Shown here: piece after piece, positions 9,089-18,835 of the stretch | Numbering within the stretch: the stretch's first letter is position 1 | How the letters are laid out: the number at the start of each line of letters is the position of its first letter | Source of the DNA: an uncultured Polaribacter sp. | GTDB lineage: Bacteria > Bacteroidota > Bacteroidia > Flavobacteriales > Flavobacteriaceae | Direction of reading: 5' to 3' | Length of the DNA: 64,000 nucleotides | NCBI RefSeq assembly: GCF_947497695.1 | Contig: NZ_CANMHM010000003.1 | Location: 62,001-126,000 of the forward strand | Translations under genes and position numbers: made by a program | The notes under the pieces: generated by a model | What the model saw: only the letters and a program-made list of their open reading frames with translations | Database searches by the model: none | What the model was told of the DNA's origin: nothing

Positions 9089-9124
9089 AAATACCATCTA
9101 AAAAATTAATTTTTGATGGTATTT
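9089..9124. other. Long AT-rich hairpin between tRNA-His and uvrA; rest of 9125-9307 shows nothing recognised
   Basis: AAATACCATC at 9089-9098 pairs perfectly with GATGGTATTT at 9115-9124. The interior also pairs (A-run with T-run), so nearly the whole 36 bases form one hairpin. It lies 184 bp beyond the uvrA stop and 45 bp after the tRNA terminator. It could end uvrA transcription from the minus strand or be a repeat remnant. From 9125 to 9307 I see only AT-rich sequence with a short tandem ATTTACAC motif near 9169-9188. Confidence 0.4.
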
Positions 9125-9307
9125 AATACAATTTATAAATCCCCCAACTTATGAATTGCAATAAATGCATTTACACACATTTACACTACAAATAAACAAT
9201 ATTATTTGATTGTTAATTTTAATTTTAGATAAACAGTGTTTTTTTGTCGTTGAAATGCATAAAATTGATGTTAAATAAATTAAATTTTAAAAGTAGATGA
9301 GAACTAT

Positions 9308-12100
9308 TTAGAAAACTAATTTCTCCGCCAAATATTTAGCGGTGTAAGAATCTTTATTTCGTGCCAATTCTTCTGGAGTTCCCTGAAAAATAAGCTTTCC
9401 ACCATTTTTACCTCCTTCTAAACCTAAATCGATAATATAATCTGCACATTTAATCAATTCTATGTTGTGTTCTATGACAATTATAGAATGTCCACGTTCT
9501 ATTAAGGCATTAAAAGAAGCCAATAATTTTTGAATATCATGAAAATGTAGACCAGTGGTTGGTTCATCAAAAATAAATAAAGCTTTGTCTTTGGTATTTC
9601 CTTTGACTAAAAAGGATGCTAATTTTATACGTTGTGCCTCTCCACCAGAAAGAGTAGAAGAAGATTGCCCTAACTGAACATAACCTAAACCAACATCTTG
9701 TAAAGGTTTTAATTTATTAGCAATTTTTGGTACTAAATTTTCTCCAAAAAACTGAACAGCATCATCAATAGTTAAATTTAAAATATCGTCAATAGATTTT
9801 CCATCGAATTTTACTTCTAAAACTTCTTTTTTGAAACGTTTTCCGTTACAAACATCGCATTCTAAATGCACATCTGCCATAAATTGCATTTCTATGGTAA
9901 CTTCGCCTTCTCCTTTGCAAACTTCACATCTGCCTCCTTCTACATTAAAAGAAAAGTGTTTTGGTTTGTAATTTCTTATCGTTGCTAATTTTTGATTAGA
10001 AAACAGTGCCCTTATATCATCATAAGCTTTGATATAAGTTACTGGGTTTGATCGGGAAGAACGTCCAATAGGATTTTGATCGATAAATTCTACGTGTTTT
10101 AAAGTGCCAAAATCTCCTTTTACCTCTGTATGTTGTCCAATTTTATCTCCAAAACCATTCAGATTTTTTTGCATTGTTGGGTATAAAATACTTTTTACTA
10201 ACGTGCTTTTTCCTGAACCAGAAACACCAGTAATAACAGATAAACAATTTAAAGGAAAAGTAACATCTATATTTTTAAGATTGTGTTCTCTTGCACCAAT
10301 AATTTGTATTTTATTTTTTGATGTTCTACGTTTTGTAGGAACTTCAATTTTTAAATCTTCATTTAAATACTTTGCTGTTAAAGAATCTGATTTTAAAATT
10401 TCATCGAAATTTCCTTCAGCAACAACATTTCCTCCAAAAGTACCTGCTTCTGGGCCAATATCTATAATATAATCAGCCTCTCTCATAATATCTTCATCAT
10501 GTTCTACCACTACAACTGTGTTGCCCAAATCTCGTAAGTTTTTTAAAACACCAATTAAACGTTCTGTATCTTTTGGATGCAAACCAATACTAGGTTCATC
10601 TAAAATATACATAGAACCAACCAAAGAACTTCCTAGCGAAGTAGCTAAATTGATACGCTGACTCTCGCCACCAGAGAGTGTGTTAGACGTTCTGTTGATA
10701 GTTAAATAATTCAACCCAACATTAGTTAAAAACTGCAATCTATTATTGATTTCTGTGAGTAAACGTTTCCCTATTTTTTTTTGATATGTATCTAATTTTA
10801 AATTTTTAAAGAAAATAGCCAATTCATCTAAAGGAAGTGCAACTAAATCAGAGATGCTTTTTTCGTTTATTTTTACAAAATTGGTTTCGTGTCTCAAACG
10901 CTTTCCATGACAAGAACTACATTTTGTTTTTCCTCGATAACGAGAAAGCATGACTCTGTTTTGTATTTTGTAACTTTTTTCTTCTAAAACAGTGAAAAAA
11001 TGATGAATTCCATGAAAACTTTCATTTCCATTCCAAACTAACTGTTGTTGTTCTTCAGAGAGTTCAAACCAAGGTTTGTGAATAGGAATATCAAACTGGT
11101 AAGCAACCTCAATTAAACTCTCTTTATAATGAATATAAGAAGGAGTTTTAAAAGGGAAAATACAATCTTCCATAATAGATAAACCAGTGTTAGGTATTAC
11201 TAAATCCTCATCAATACCAATTACATTTCCATAACCTTCACAGGTTGGGCAAGCTCCATAAGGGTTATTAAAACTGAACAAATGTGTGTTGGGTTCTAAA
11301 AAAGACATGCCATCTAAATCGAATTTATTGCTAAATTCAGCCACTTTATTGTCTGTTAAATTTTCAATAAAACAAATGCCTTTCCCTTCAAAAAAAGCAG
11401 TCTGAATTGCATCTGCTAATCTGTTGTAAAAATCCTCATCATCTTTGGTAATTATTCTATCAACAACTAAAAGTAAAGGTTCTTTTTTGTACTCCTTTTG
11501 TGGAAAATCAGAAATTCTATATACTTTATCATTCCATTTTAAACGAGCATAACCTTGCTGCTCTAATACTTGTAAAACGGTTTTTAAATCTCTATTTTCA
11601 TCAATAATAACAGGAGCAAGGAGTAAGAGTTTTGTTTTGACGTTAAACTTTTTAACAAATTTAACAACATCAGTAACTGTGTCTTTTTTTACCTCATTTC
11701 CAGAAATAGGCGAGTAGGTTTTACCAATTCTGGCATATAATAATTTTATATAGTCGTAAATTTCTGTTGATGTACCTACTGTAGATCTTGGGTTTGTAGA
11801 GTTTACCTTTTGTTCTATAGCAATTGCAGGTGCAATTCCTTTTATATAATCTACTTTAGGTTTGTGTAATTTGCCTAAAAACTGGCGTGCATAAGAAGAT
11901 AAACTTTCTACATAACGTCTTTGACCTTCTGCATACAAGGTGTCAAAAGCCAAAGAAGACTTCCCAGAACCAGAAAGTCCTGTAATTACCACCAATTTAT
12001 TTCTTGGTATTACTACATCTATGTTTTTTAAATTATGGAGGCTGGCTCCTTTGATTATAATGTTTTCTTTAGGATTTACTTCAGAAATATCGATCTTCAT
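9308..12100 (-). CDS. uvrA: Excinuclease ABC subunit A (UvrA)
   Basis: This 930-residue UvrA is the damage-recognition ATPase of nucleotide excision repair, which loads UvrB at lesions. Both ABC modules are intact: Walker [10 protein letters not shown] near residue 42 and GVSGSGKST near 620, with signatures [12 protein letters not shown] and [12 protein letters not shown]. Zinc-binding Cys pairs are visible at [16 protein letters not shown] and, in the C-terminal half, CEVCKGEG with CDVCNGKR. The length fits ordinary UvrA. It is monocistronic on the minus strand, 215 bp from the divergent sigma factor gene. Flavobacteria often carry more than one UvrA, so it may not be the only copy. Confidence 0.96.
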   Translation of the reverse strand: MKIDISEVNPKENIIIKGASLHNLKNIDVVIPRNKLVVITGLSGSGKSSLAFDTLYAEGQRRYVESLSSYARQFLGKLHKPKVDYIKGIAPAIAIEQKVNSTNPRSTVGTSTEIYDYIKLLYARIGKTYSPISGNEVKKDTVTDVVKFVKKFNVKTKLLLLAPVIIDENRDLKTVLQVLEQQGYARLKWNDKVYRISDFPQKEYKKEPLLLVVDRIITKDDEDFYNRLADAIQTAFFEGKGICFIENLTDNKVAEFSNKFDLDGMSFLEPNTHLFSFNNPYGACPTCEGYGNVIGIDEDLVIPNTGLSIMEDCIFPFKTPSYIHYKESLIEVAYQFDIPIHKPWFELSEEQQQLVWNGNESFHGIHHFFTVLEEKSYKIQNRVMLSRYRGKTKCSSCHGKRLRHETNFVKINEKSISDLVALPLDELAIFFKNLKLDTYQKKIGKRLLTEINNRLQFLTNVGLNYLTINRTSNTLSGGESQRINLATSLGSSLVGSMYILDEPSIGLHPKDTERLIGVLKNLRDLGNTVVVVEHDEDIMREADYIIDIGPEAGTFGGNVVAEGNFDEILKSDSLTAKYLNEDLKIEVPTKRRTSKNKIQIIGAREHNLKNIDVTFPLNCLSVITGVSGSGKSTLVKSILYPTMQKNLNGFGDKIGQHTEVKGDFGTLKHVEFIDQNPIGRSSRSNPVTYIKAYDDIRALFSNQKLATIRNYKPKHFSFNVEGGRCEVCKGEGEVTIEMQFMADVHLECDVCNGKRFKKEVLEVKFDGKSIDDILNLTIDDAVQFFGENLVPKIANKLKPLQDVGLGYVQLGQSSSTLSGGEAQRIKLASFLVKGNTKDKALFIFDEPTTGLHFHDIQKLLASFNALIERGHSIIVIEHNIELIKCADYIIDLGLEGGKNGGKLIFQGTPEELARNKDSYTAKYLAEKLVF

Positions 12101-12251
12101 TTATTTAAAAATATAAGTGATAAAAATACCTTTTTTTTACACCAATTTAAAAGAAATATGAATAAAAGATGTTAAATTATTTGTGATATATAAATATATT
12201 GTACATATTTGTAAATCATAAACCGCAATAAATTAAACGCATATAGACCAA

Positions 12252-12315
12252 AACTACTTTTAAATTATTAATTTAATACAAACCAGAAGAGCCACTTGTT
12301 CTTCTAAAAGTAGTT
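12252..12315 (+). promoter_or_regulatory. Inverted-repeat leader immediately before the ECF sigma start codon
   Basis: AACTACTTTTA at 12252-12262 is the exact reverse complement of TAAAAGTAGTT at 12305-12315, which ends one base before the ATG. Inside it AGAAGA (12285-12290) faces TCTTCT (12300-12305). As RNA this gives a leader hairpin whose 3' arm ends directly at the start codon, so it could limit translation of the sigma factor. The two arms are too far apart (42 nt) for an ordinary dimer operator. Confidence 0.5.
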
Positions 12316-12903
12316 ATGATGCAAACAAACTCAATTACAGATAGTATTTTAGTAAGCGATTATATAAAAGGAAATGAGTCAGCTTTAGCTGTTTTAATCA
12401 AAAGACACAAACAAAGACTTTATAGTTTTATATATAGCAAAGTAAAAGATAGGGATATTACTGAAGATATTTTTCAAGATACTTTTATTAAAGTAATTAG
12501 AACCTTAAAAAAAGGTAATTATAATGAAGAGGGTAAGTTTTTACCTTGGGTTATGAGAATTGCTCATAATTTGGTTATTGATCATTTTAGAAAAACAAAC
12601 AGAATGCCAACTTTTAAAAATACAGATGAATTTGATATTTTTTCTGTAATTGGTGATGGAAATTTAAATGCTGAAAAAAAGATTATACAAGAGCAAATTT
12701 ACGATAATGTTAGAGAGCTTGTTAATGAGTTGCCAGAAGAGCAAAAAGAAGTTTTGGTAATGCGTATGTATAAAGATATGAGTTTTAAAGAAATAAGCGA
12801 AAATACAGGTGTTAGTATTAATACAGCACTGGGCAGAATGCGTTATGCATTGATTAATATGCGTAAATTAATTGAAAAGCATAATATTATTTTAGTAAAT
12901 TAA
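12316..12903 (+). CDS. ECF-family RNA polymerase sigma factor
   Basis: This 195-residue sigma-70-family protein has only regions 2 and 4. Region 2 (about residues 20 to 95) includes the DITEDIFQDTFIKVIR helix and the WVMRIAHNLVIDHFRK segment. Region 4 (about 130 to 190) is LPEEQKEVLVMRMYKDMSF, followed by the helix-turn-helix EISENTGVSINTALGRMR. It would redirect RNA polymerase to an alternative promoter set. No anti-sigma gene is next to it. A 47-codon gene and then a terminator follow. A second ATG at 12319 is an equally possible start. Confidence 0.92.
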   Translation: MMQTNSITDSILVSDYIKGNESALAVLIKRHKQRLYSFIYSKVKDRDITEDIFQDTFIKVIRTLKKGNYNEEGKFLPWVMRIAHNLVIDHFRKTNRMPTFKNTDEFDIFSVIGDGNLNAEKKIIQEQIYDNVRELVNELPEEQKEVLVMRMYKDMSFKEISENTGVSINTALGRMRYALINMRKLIEKHNIILVN

Positions 12904-12961
12904 CAATAAATTAAAAAATGCATCGTTATTAATTTACAATCTAACAAACTAAATTAACTAT

Positions 12962-13105
12962 ATGATGCAAATTTACTCTAAAAAGTCCTCAAATTTTAAG
13001 AGGCAACCTAAACAAGAAACAATTCAATTTTTGATTAATTTTTCCAAATCGCTAACTTTTGTTAAAACGAAATCAAATAACACCATTGAGTTGAATTTGA
13101 ATTAA
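12962..13105 (+). CDS. Small 47-residue protein of unknown function downstream of the sigma factor
   Basis: The frame begins ATGATG at 12962 and encodes 47 residues starting MMQIYSKKSSNFKRQP and ending NNTIEFNLN. It is basic, has no membrane segment and no Cys, and its middle (ETIQFLINFSKSLTFVK) could form an amphipathic helix. It lies 58 bp after the sigma gene on the same strand and is followed 6 bp later by a strong terminator, so the two probably share a transcript. I recognise no domain. A role linked to the sigma factor is inferred from position only. Confidence 0.55.
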   Translation: MMQIYSKKSSNFKRQPKQETIQFLINFSKSLTFVKTKSNNTIELNLN

Positions 13106-13111
13106 GAGAGG

Positions 13112-13143
13112 AAAAAGCTTCAACATTGTTGGAGCTTTTTTTT
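13112..13143 (+). terminator. Terminator of the sigma factor unit
   Basis: A 9-bp stem AGCTTCAAC/GTTGGAGCT with one G-T pair and a 3-nt loop (13116-13136) is flanked by an A-run and followed by seven T residues. The remaining bases up to 13246 show no gene or structure. Confidence 0.85.
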
Positions 13144-13246
13144 GAGCACAACTTAAGTTATTTAAAAGGAAAGTGTTTCTAATCTTTTTCTATATAAAAA
13201 TCTCTGTGTAACTGAGTATTTTTCTCTATGAGTCTCTTTGAAACAA

Positions 13247-13903
13247 CTATTTTTTAGTTTTATAGTAGCTATCTAAAACCGTTTTTCTACCCACAGTTTT
13301 GGTAATAATATCCTTCTCTAAATTCCAACCTCTTGCAGGTGAATACTCTCTACCATACCAAATAATTTGTAAGTGTAAATCGTTCCAGTTTTCTTTTGGA
13401 AACAAACGTTTTGCATCTTTTTCAGTTTGTGCAACACTTTTTCCGTTACTTAAATTCCAACGAAACATTAAACGTTGTATATGTGTATCTACAGGAAAAG
13501 CAGGTACACCAAAAGCCTGACTCATAACAACACTTGCTGTTTTATGACCAACTGCTGGTAACTCTTCTAGACCTTCAAAAGATTGTGGTACTTCGCCATT
13601 GTATTTTTCAATTAAAATTTTAGATAATCCGTAAATTCCTTTGCTTTTCATGGGTGATAATCCACAAGGACGAATAATTTCTTTAATTTCATCTACAGAC
13701 ATTTTCACCATATCAAAAGGATTATCCGCTTTAGCGAATAACAAAGGCGTAATTTTATTAACACGAACATCTGTGCATTGAGCAGATAACAAAACAGCAA
13801 TTAACAACGTATAAGGATCTTTATGATCTAAAGGAATAGGGATTTCTGGGTATAATTCATCTAGTTTATCGATTACAAATTGTACTTTTTCTTTTTTGGT
13901 CAT
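13247..13903 (-). CDS. nth: Endonuclease III-like DNA glycosylase/AP lyase lacking the iron-sulphur cluster
   Basis: This 218-residue base-excision repair enzyme removes oxidised pyrimidines and cuts the abasic site. The helix-hairpin-helix is LPAVGHKTASVVM with the catalytic Lys in GHKT, and the catalytic Asp is in FPVDTHIQRL. The C-terminal segment, where E. coli Nth has its four [4Fe-4S] cysteines, reads REYSPARGWNLEKD and contains no Cys at all, so the cluster is absent. A minus-strand -7 box (TAACTTTG) at 13939-13946 lies 36 bp before the start. It is divergent from bcp. Confidence 0.92.
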   Translation of the reverse strand: MTKKEKVQFVIDKLDELYPEIPIPLDHKDPYTLLIAVLLSAQCTDVRVNKITPLLFAKADNPFDMVKMSVDEIKEIIRPCGLSPMKSKGIYGLSKILIEKYNGEVPQSFEGLEELPAVGHKTASVVMSQAFGVPAFPVDTHIQRLMFRWNLSNGKSVAQTEKDAKRLFPKENWNDLHLQIIWYGREYSPARGWNLEKDIITKTVGRKTVLDSYYKTKK

Positions 13904-14018
13904 ACTTTTAATTAGAAAGTTTCAGAGTTGGCAAGTTACAAAGTTAAAATAGAATTAAAATTTATTTTATCATCAAAAAAAAACTTTTCGAGGTTGTATA
14001 TTTACAAAAATTAACAAT

Positions 14019-14471
14019 ATGACATCATTAAAAATAGGAGATAATGCTCCACAATTTGAAGCAAAAGACAATGCAGGTAACATTGTAAAATTATCTGATT
14101 ATGTAGGTAAAAAATTAGTATTATTCTTTTATCCAAAGGCAAGTACACCAGGTTGTACAAATGAAGCGTGTGATTTACGTGACAATTACCAGTCTTTTTT
14201 AGCAAAAGGATATGCTATTTTAGGAGCCAGTGCAGATTCTGCCAAAAGACAACAAAATTGGATTGACAAACACGGACTTCCTTTTCCTTTATTAGCAGAT
14301 GAAGATAAAGTTGTTATCAACGCTTTTAATGTTTGGGGACCTAAGAAATTTATGGGGAAAGAATATGATGGAATTCACAGAACTACCTTTGTAATTGATG
14401 AAAAAGGAGTTATTGAAGACATTATTTTAAAGGTTAAAACAAAAGCACATGCAGCCCAAATTTTGGGATAA
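14019..14471 (+). CDS. bcp: Thioredoxin-dependent thiol peroxidase (Bcp/PrxQ)
   Basis: This 150-residue AhpC/TSA-fold peroxiredoxin reduces hydrogen and organic peroxides in the cytoplasm using thioredoxin. The active site is PKASTPGCTNEACDLRD: the first Cys is peroxidatic and the second, five residues later, is the resolving Cys of the PrxQ type. The start ATG at 14019 gives the standard N-terminus LKIGDNAPQFEAKD. It is transcribed away from nth and ends 27 bp before a two-way terminator shared with the convergent TonB receptor gene. Confidence 0.95.
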   Translation: MTSLKIGDNAPQFEAKDNAGNIVKLSDYVGKKLVLFFYPKASTPGCTNEACDLRDNYQSFLAKGYAILGASADSAKRQQNWIDKHGLPFPLLADEDKVVINAFNVWGPKKFMGKEYDGIHRTTFVIDEKGVIEDIILKVKTKAHAAQILG

Positions 14472-14498
14472 TTTTTTGTTTTAGCAAAATGTAATAGA

Positions 14499-14527
14499 AA
14501 CGAGTTGATTAAAATCAGCTCGTTTTT
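14499..14527. terminator. Bidirectional terminator between bcp and the TonB receptor gene
   Basis: The stem CGAGTTGAT (14501-14509) with ATCAGCTCG (14514-14522) has one G-T pair and a TAAA loop. It is followed by five T residues and sits between two convergent stop codons. Confidence 0.75.
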
Positions 14528-14530
14528 CTA

Positions 14531-16978
14531 TTAAAATTTCATACCAACTTTAAAGTTTAAAACTCTCCCTGTCATAAAATTAGGAATTCCGAATTGCGTT
14601 TTAGTATCAACATCTCTAACCCAAGTATTGGTAATTGAATTTTGAATATCAAACATATTAAATAGCTCTAAACCTGCACTTAATTCTTTAAATTTAGAAA
14701 GCCAACCAGTTTTGTATTGTTTAGTTGCATCAGCAAAAACATAAGAAACTCCTAGATCTGCACGTTTATAGTCTCTTAAACGCTCTTGATATAAATAAAC
14801 ATCAGCATAAGAAGGAGAACCTCCAGGAAGACCTGTATTATATACCAAGTTTAAATAGGCTTTTAAATTTGGTAAATTAGGTACGTAATCTTGAAAAAGG
14901 ATTCCAAATTTTACACGCTGGTCAGAAGGTCTGGCAATATAACCTCTATCATTTATGTTTTCTTCTGTTTTTAAATATCCAACACTTACCCAACTATCAC
15001 TACCAGGTACAAACTCTCCATTTAAACGCAGATCTAAACCATAAGCATAAGCAACAGCATCATTATCTGCTCTATATCTAATTCTAACATTGTCTACAGT
15101 ATAACTGTTTACGTTGGTTAAATCTTTGTAATATAATTCTGTGGTTAATTTAAAAGGTCTTTCCCACATATCAAAACTATAATCCATACCAGTTACATAA
15201 TGGATTGATTGCTGTGCTTTTAAATCTACATTTACCAATCCATCTGCATTTCTTAGTTCTCTGTATGATGGAGGTTGAGAATACCAACCACCAGAAAGTC
15301 TAAACAACATATCTTTATCCCAATTTGGTTTGATGGCAAATTGAGCTCTTGGGCTAACAATAGTTTGGTTTTTAGATTCAATTCCGTTTCCAGTAACATT
15401 CCAATTTTGAGCTCTTACGCCTAAATTGTAAAAAATTTCATGTTCATTCCAAAAAGAACGTTGGTTGAATTGCACATAACCAGAAATACGACTAATTTGT
15501 ACTTCATTGTCTTCTCTAATATTTTGAAACGTTTCAATTTCTTCATTAAAAGGTTGGTAAGGTTGTTGGTTACCAACACTATTTGGTGGTCTGATTGAAA
15601 AGCCTAAAGAATCTATTACTTCCCATTCTCTGATACGATCTCTAATATCTTCTTTTTGATATTTAACACCAAAATCTATTTGGTGTTTTGCTTTTTTATA
15701 AGTTCCTTTTACTTGAGCATTGGTAATTAGTGCATCTAAATCATTACGAGCATGATTTAATTGAGAACCAATACCTTGAGTAAAATCTACTTCGCCAAAG
15801 TTTTCAGAACCAATATTAGTATCTACTTCACCTAAACGATATGCCGCAGAAATATCAAAATATTCTTCTTCTTGAGTATTATATCTAGAGAGCGTTGTTG
15901 TGAGTGATAAATTATCATTTATTTTATATTGAGAAGAAAGTGCTCCAAAAATAGTTAAATAGTTGTTTTGTTCTTGGCCGCTATAAAATACAGTTAATTC
16001 TAAAGGATCTGCAACAGTACCAAAACGAGTTCTTCTAGATATTGGCTCATAATTGTATTGGTTTGAAGAAAAGTTTCCTAAAAAATTAAATGTTAATTTA
16101 TCTGAAGCCTTGTAAGACAAAAAGGTTTGAAAATCTATAAAAACAGGTCTGAAATTAACTTCAATTTGTTTACTATTTACAAATAGGCTGTTATCTCTAT
16201 ATCTAAAACTACTAATTGAGGTTAGTTTATCACCTAATAAAGGTGCTTCAAAAGTAACACTTGCCCCTAAAAAACTTAGATCTACAGTGGTTGCAATTTC
16301 TGTAGGATTTCTATAGGTAATATCTAAAACAGATGACAGTTTATCTCCATATTTTGCTTGAAAACCACCTGCAGAAAAATTGATGTTTTGTACCATGTTT
16401 GGGTTTATAAAACTTAAACCTTCTTGTTGGCCAGATCTTATTAAAAAGGGTCTGTATATTTCAATACCGTTTACATAAACTAGGTTTTCATCAAAATTAC
16501 CACCTCTAACATTGTACTGAGTACTTAATTCATTATTATTACTTACACCAGGCAAGGTCATTAAAATGTTTTCTACACCAGCATTTGTACCAATTACATT
16601 TTTAACAACAGCGACATCTATTTTCTGAATTCCCTGTGCATTTTTTAAGTTATCTTTAATTATTACTTCTTTTAATTCTTCTGTTTTTGATGTTAAAATA
16701 ACAGAAAAACGTTCTCCATTTCTATTAGTAGCAGTATATTTTTTTGTATAAGTTCTATGAGATAAATGGCTAAAAACCAACGTAATTTCTTCTTTAAAAG
16801 GAACTCTAATTGAATATCTACCATTTTCATCAGTAGTAGTACCTGTATTGTTATATTTTATAGAAACTTTTTCTATAGGCTGTTTGTTTTTATCTCTAAC
16901 AGTCCCTTTTAAAATAGTTGTTTTTTGGGCAAAAGTAAAAATTGGGAGCAATAATAAAAATAGAAAGGCTTTTTTCAC
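14531..16978 (-). CDS. TonB-dependent outer-membrane receptor with CarboxypepD_reg-like domain
   Basis: This 815-residue receptor has a signal peptide (about residues 1 to 17, cleaved before QKT). A carboxypeptidase-regulatory-like beta-sandwich follows (about 20 to 105, starting ILKGTVRDKNKQPIEKVS), then a plug domain (about 115 to 215, with LMTLPGVSNNNELSTQYNVR and a GGNFDENLVYVNG turn) and a C-terminal beta-barrel ending in Phe. It imports a ligand through the outer membrane using TonB energy. No SusD partner is next to it, so it is not a classic Sus pair, and the ligand is unknown. The upstream M23 peptidase gene is 7 bp away on the same strand. Confidence 0.9.
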   Translation of the reverse strand: MKKAFLFLLLLPIFTFAQKTTILKGTVRDKNKQPIEKVSIKYNNTGTTTDENGRYSIRVPFKEEITLVFSHLSHRTYTKKYTATNRNGERFSVILTSKTEELKEVIIKDNLKNAQGIQKIDVAVVKNVIGTNAGVENILMTLPGVSNNNELSTQYNVRGGNFDENLVYVNGIEIYRPFLIRSGQQEGLSFINPNMVQNINFSAGGFQAKYGDKLSSVLDITYRNPTEIATTVDLSFLGASVTFEAPLLGDKLTSISSFRYRDNSLFVNSKQIEVNFRPVFIDFQTFLSYKASDKLTFNFLGNFSSNQYNYEPISRRTRFGTVADPLELTVFYSGQEQNNYLTIFGALSSQYKINDNLSLTTTLSRYNTQEEEYFDISAAYRLGEVDTNIGSENFGEVDFTQGIGSQLNHARNDLDALITNAQVKGTYKKAKHQIDFGVKYQKEDIRDRIREWEVIDSLGFSIRPPNSVGNQQPYQPFNEEIETFQNIREDNEVQISRISGYVQFNQRSFWNEHEIFYNLGVRAQNWNVTGNGIESKNQTIVSPRAQFAIKPNWDKDMLFRLSGGWYSQPPSYRELRNADGLVNVDLKAQQSIHYVTGMDYSFDMWERPFKLTTELYYKDLTNVNSYTVDNVRIRYRADNDAVAYAYGLDLRLNGEFVPGSDSWVSVGYLKTEENINDRGYIARPSDQRVKFGILFQDYVPNLPNLKAYLNLVYNTGLPGGSPSYADVYLYQERLRDYKRADLGVSYVFADATKQYKTGWLSKFKELSAGLELFNMFDIQNSITNTWVRDVDTKTQFGIPNFMTGRVLNFKVGMKF

Positions 16979-16985
16979 GTAAGAT

Positions 16986-18725
16986 TTAGTTTACTTGTTT
17001 CTTAAAGAACGTTGTAGAAAGTGTATTCGTATTTCCAACATTGTCCGAGACTACAATTTTAAAGATATGTTTGCTACCAACCAATTTTTTATCACTAAAA
17101 TTATAAGTTAATATTCCTTTTTTATGATTGTATTCCATTAAAACCCATTCTCCATCTATTGTTGCTCTGTAATCTTTAATTCCAGAACCAATATCAGAAA
17201 TTTTGACTTTAATGGTATTTCGTTTTGTAATCCATTGGTTGTTTTTAAAATAGAGTACGTTTACTTTTGGTTTTTGAGTATCAGAAACCAAACTATAGTT
17301 TCCTAATATTTTTGTTGTTGTGTAAAATATGCTATCTTTTTTTCTAGTGTATTGATATCTTGGATATTTTGAGTTGGCTAAATTAGCAATGTAAAGTTGC
17401 TTTTTTTCTGTTTCAGAATATTTAGAAACATTAAAAGTTAAAGTAAAACTTTTATCTAAAGGAATAGTAGGGTTATGTATTTTAGCAACGCCTTTATCAA
17501 CTTTAAAATCTAAAAATAAATCATCATAAAAAGTGTTTTTAGGGAAAGCGATGGTAACATTTCTCTTTTTAAAGCGATGAAAATTTTGTGCAATTATTTT
17601 GTATGCAGTTGTGTCTTTTGGAGATGAAAAAATAGGATTACTCTTTTTACCTAAAACAGGTATTTTTAAAGAACTTGTATTGCCTTTAAAATCTTTTACT
17701 ATAATTGAGATTGTATAGTTGAAACCGTTTTCAATATTTATTTTACCACTATTTACAAGGTTTTTATAGGTTGATAGTTTGTTCGCTCTTTCTTTGTATG
17801 TTTTCTGATATTTTTTTCGATACTTTTTATAATGAGGATAATCAATATGTAAATTGATATACTTACTCTCGTCAAATGAAAATGTTTCTACATCATGATA
17901 ATAAATAGGTTTGCCATTTACTTGCATTTCTAAGCTATAAATGCCGTTGTTATTTGTAGCTTTATCTAATAAATCTATCGTTTTTATACCAAAGCCAATA
18001 TTGCCAGAAGCTGTAATTTGATTAGTACTATAGGCTGTTTTTCCATCCTTTTTTAAAGGAAGAATAAAACTTTTATTTTGATTATTTACTCTTGAATCGT
18101 TTTCTAAAGCATATACTTTTAATGCTTGAATTATTGGAGGAGTTGTATCATCTACCTTTAAACCAAAAAGTAACGGATTAATAATATGTTCTGTTTTGGT
18201 ATTTCTAATTTCATAATGTAAATGAGGTGCACCAGAACTACCAGAATCTCCAGAAAAAGCAATAATATCTCCCTTACTTACAGGGAATTTATCTTTTTTA
18301 AAGAATAAATTACCTGTTTGATAATTTTCTTTTTGGTACTGAACTTTTTTTATATATTTTTCAATTTCATCAGCATACTTACTTAAATGAGCATATACAG
18401 TTGTAAAACCATTAGGATGATTAATGTAAATAGCTTTACCAAAACCAAACTGAGCTACTTTTATTCTAGAAACATAGCCATCTGCAGCAGCATAAATATT
18501 TAATCCTTCCTTACCTTGGGTTTTAATATCGATGCCAGAATGAAAATGATTAGACCTTAGCTCTCCAAAAGTGCCAGATAAAATAGTTGGTATGTTTAAA
18601 GGAGACCTAAAATAATCTTGTGGATATTTTTCTTGAGAAAAAATACTAAAAGTCGAAAAAAAAAGGAATAGCCAAAAAGGATGTTTCAAAGTCAATTTGT
18701 TTTTTGCAAAAATAGTAAAAATCAT
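16986..18725 (-). CDS. M23-family (LytM-like) peptidoglycan endopeptidase
   Basis: This 579-residue envelope protein has an N-terminal hydrophobic signal (LTLKHPFWLFLFFSTFSIFS) and an M23 zinc peptidase domain in about residues 35 to 185. The metal and catalytic motifs are SNHFHSGIDIKT (HxxxD) and APHLHYEI (HxH). The remaining two thirds are beta-rich and look like Ig-like domains of unknown role. Such enzymes cut peptide cross-links in the cell wall. An alternative start at a downstream codon is possible because the first ten residues precede the signal core. It probably shares a transcript with the TonB receptor, 7 bp downstream. Confidence 0.85.
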   Translation of the reverse strand: MIFTIFAKNKLTLKHPFWLFLFFSTFSIFSQEKYPQDYFRSPLNIPTILSGTFGELRSNHFHSGIDIKTQGKEGLNIYAAADGYVSRIKVAQFGFGKAIYINHPNGFTTVYAHLSKYADEIEKYIKKVQYQKENYQTGNLFFKKDKFPVSKGDIIAFSGDSGSSGAPHLHYEIRNTKTEHIINPLLFGLKVDDTTPPIIQALKVYALENDSRVNNQNKSFILPLKKDGKTAYSTNQITASGNIGFGIKTIDLLDKATNNNGIYSLEMQVNGKPIYYHDVETFSFDESKYINLHIDYPHYKKYRKKYQKTYKERANKLSTYKNLVNSGKINIENGFNYTISIIVKDFKGNTSSLKIPVLGKKSNPIFSSPKDTTAYKIIAQNFHRFKKRNVTIAFPKNTFYDDLFLDFKVDKGVAKIHNPTIPLDKSFTLTFNVSKYSETEKKQLYIANLANSKYPRYQYTRKKDSIFYTTTKILGNYSLVSDTQKPKVNVLYFKNNQWITKRNTIKVKISDIGSGIKDYRATIDGEWVLMEYNHKKGILTYNFSDKKLVGSKHIFKIVVSDNVGNTNTLSTTFFKKQVN

Positions 18726-18776
18726 TTTTTAGCTAAAACACTAGTTATTAGTTGATTGTTAAAAATGCAACAAAAT

Positions 18777-18807
18777 GTTGTTAAATATAAAAAGAATGCT
18801 AACTTTG
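18777..18807 (+). promoter_or_regulatory. Promoter of the coiled-coil/zapA unit
   Basis: GTTG at 18777-18780, exactly 19 bases of spacer, then TAACTTTG at 18800-18807, matching TAnnTTTG. The start codon follows at 18836. The upstream box is embedded in a short palindrome CAACA-AAA-TGTTG (18768-18780). Confidence 0.65.
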
Positions 18808-18835
18808 TAAATATAGTTTTATTCCTAAAAGTTAG

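Noticed and set aside
8870..9097. Minus-strand 75-codon frame over the tRNA-His gene
   Set aside because: It is the antisense reading of the tRNA (giving the well-known spurious GLEPATLGTTNRYSNQ peptide).
10104..10472. Plus-strand 122-codon frame inside uvrA
   Set aside because: Antisense shadow of a conserved uvrA region, no own start signals.
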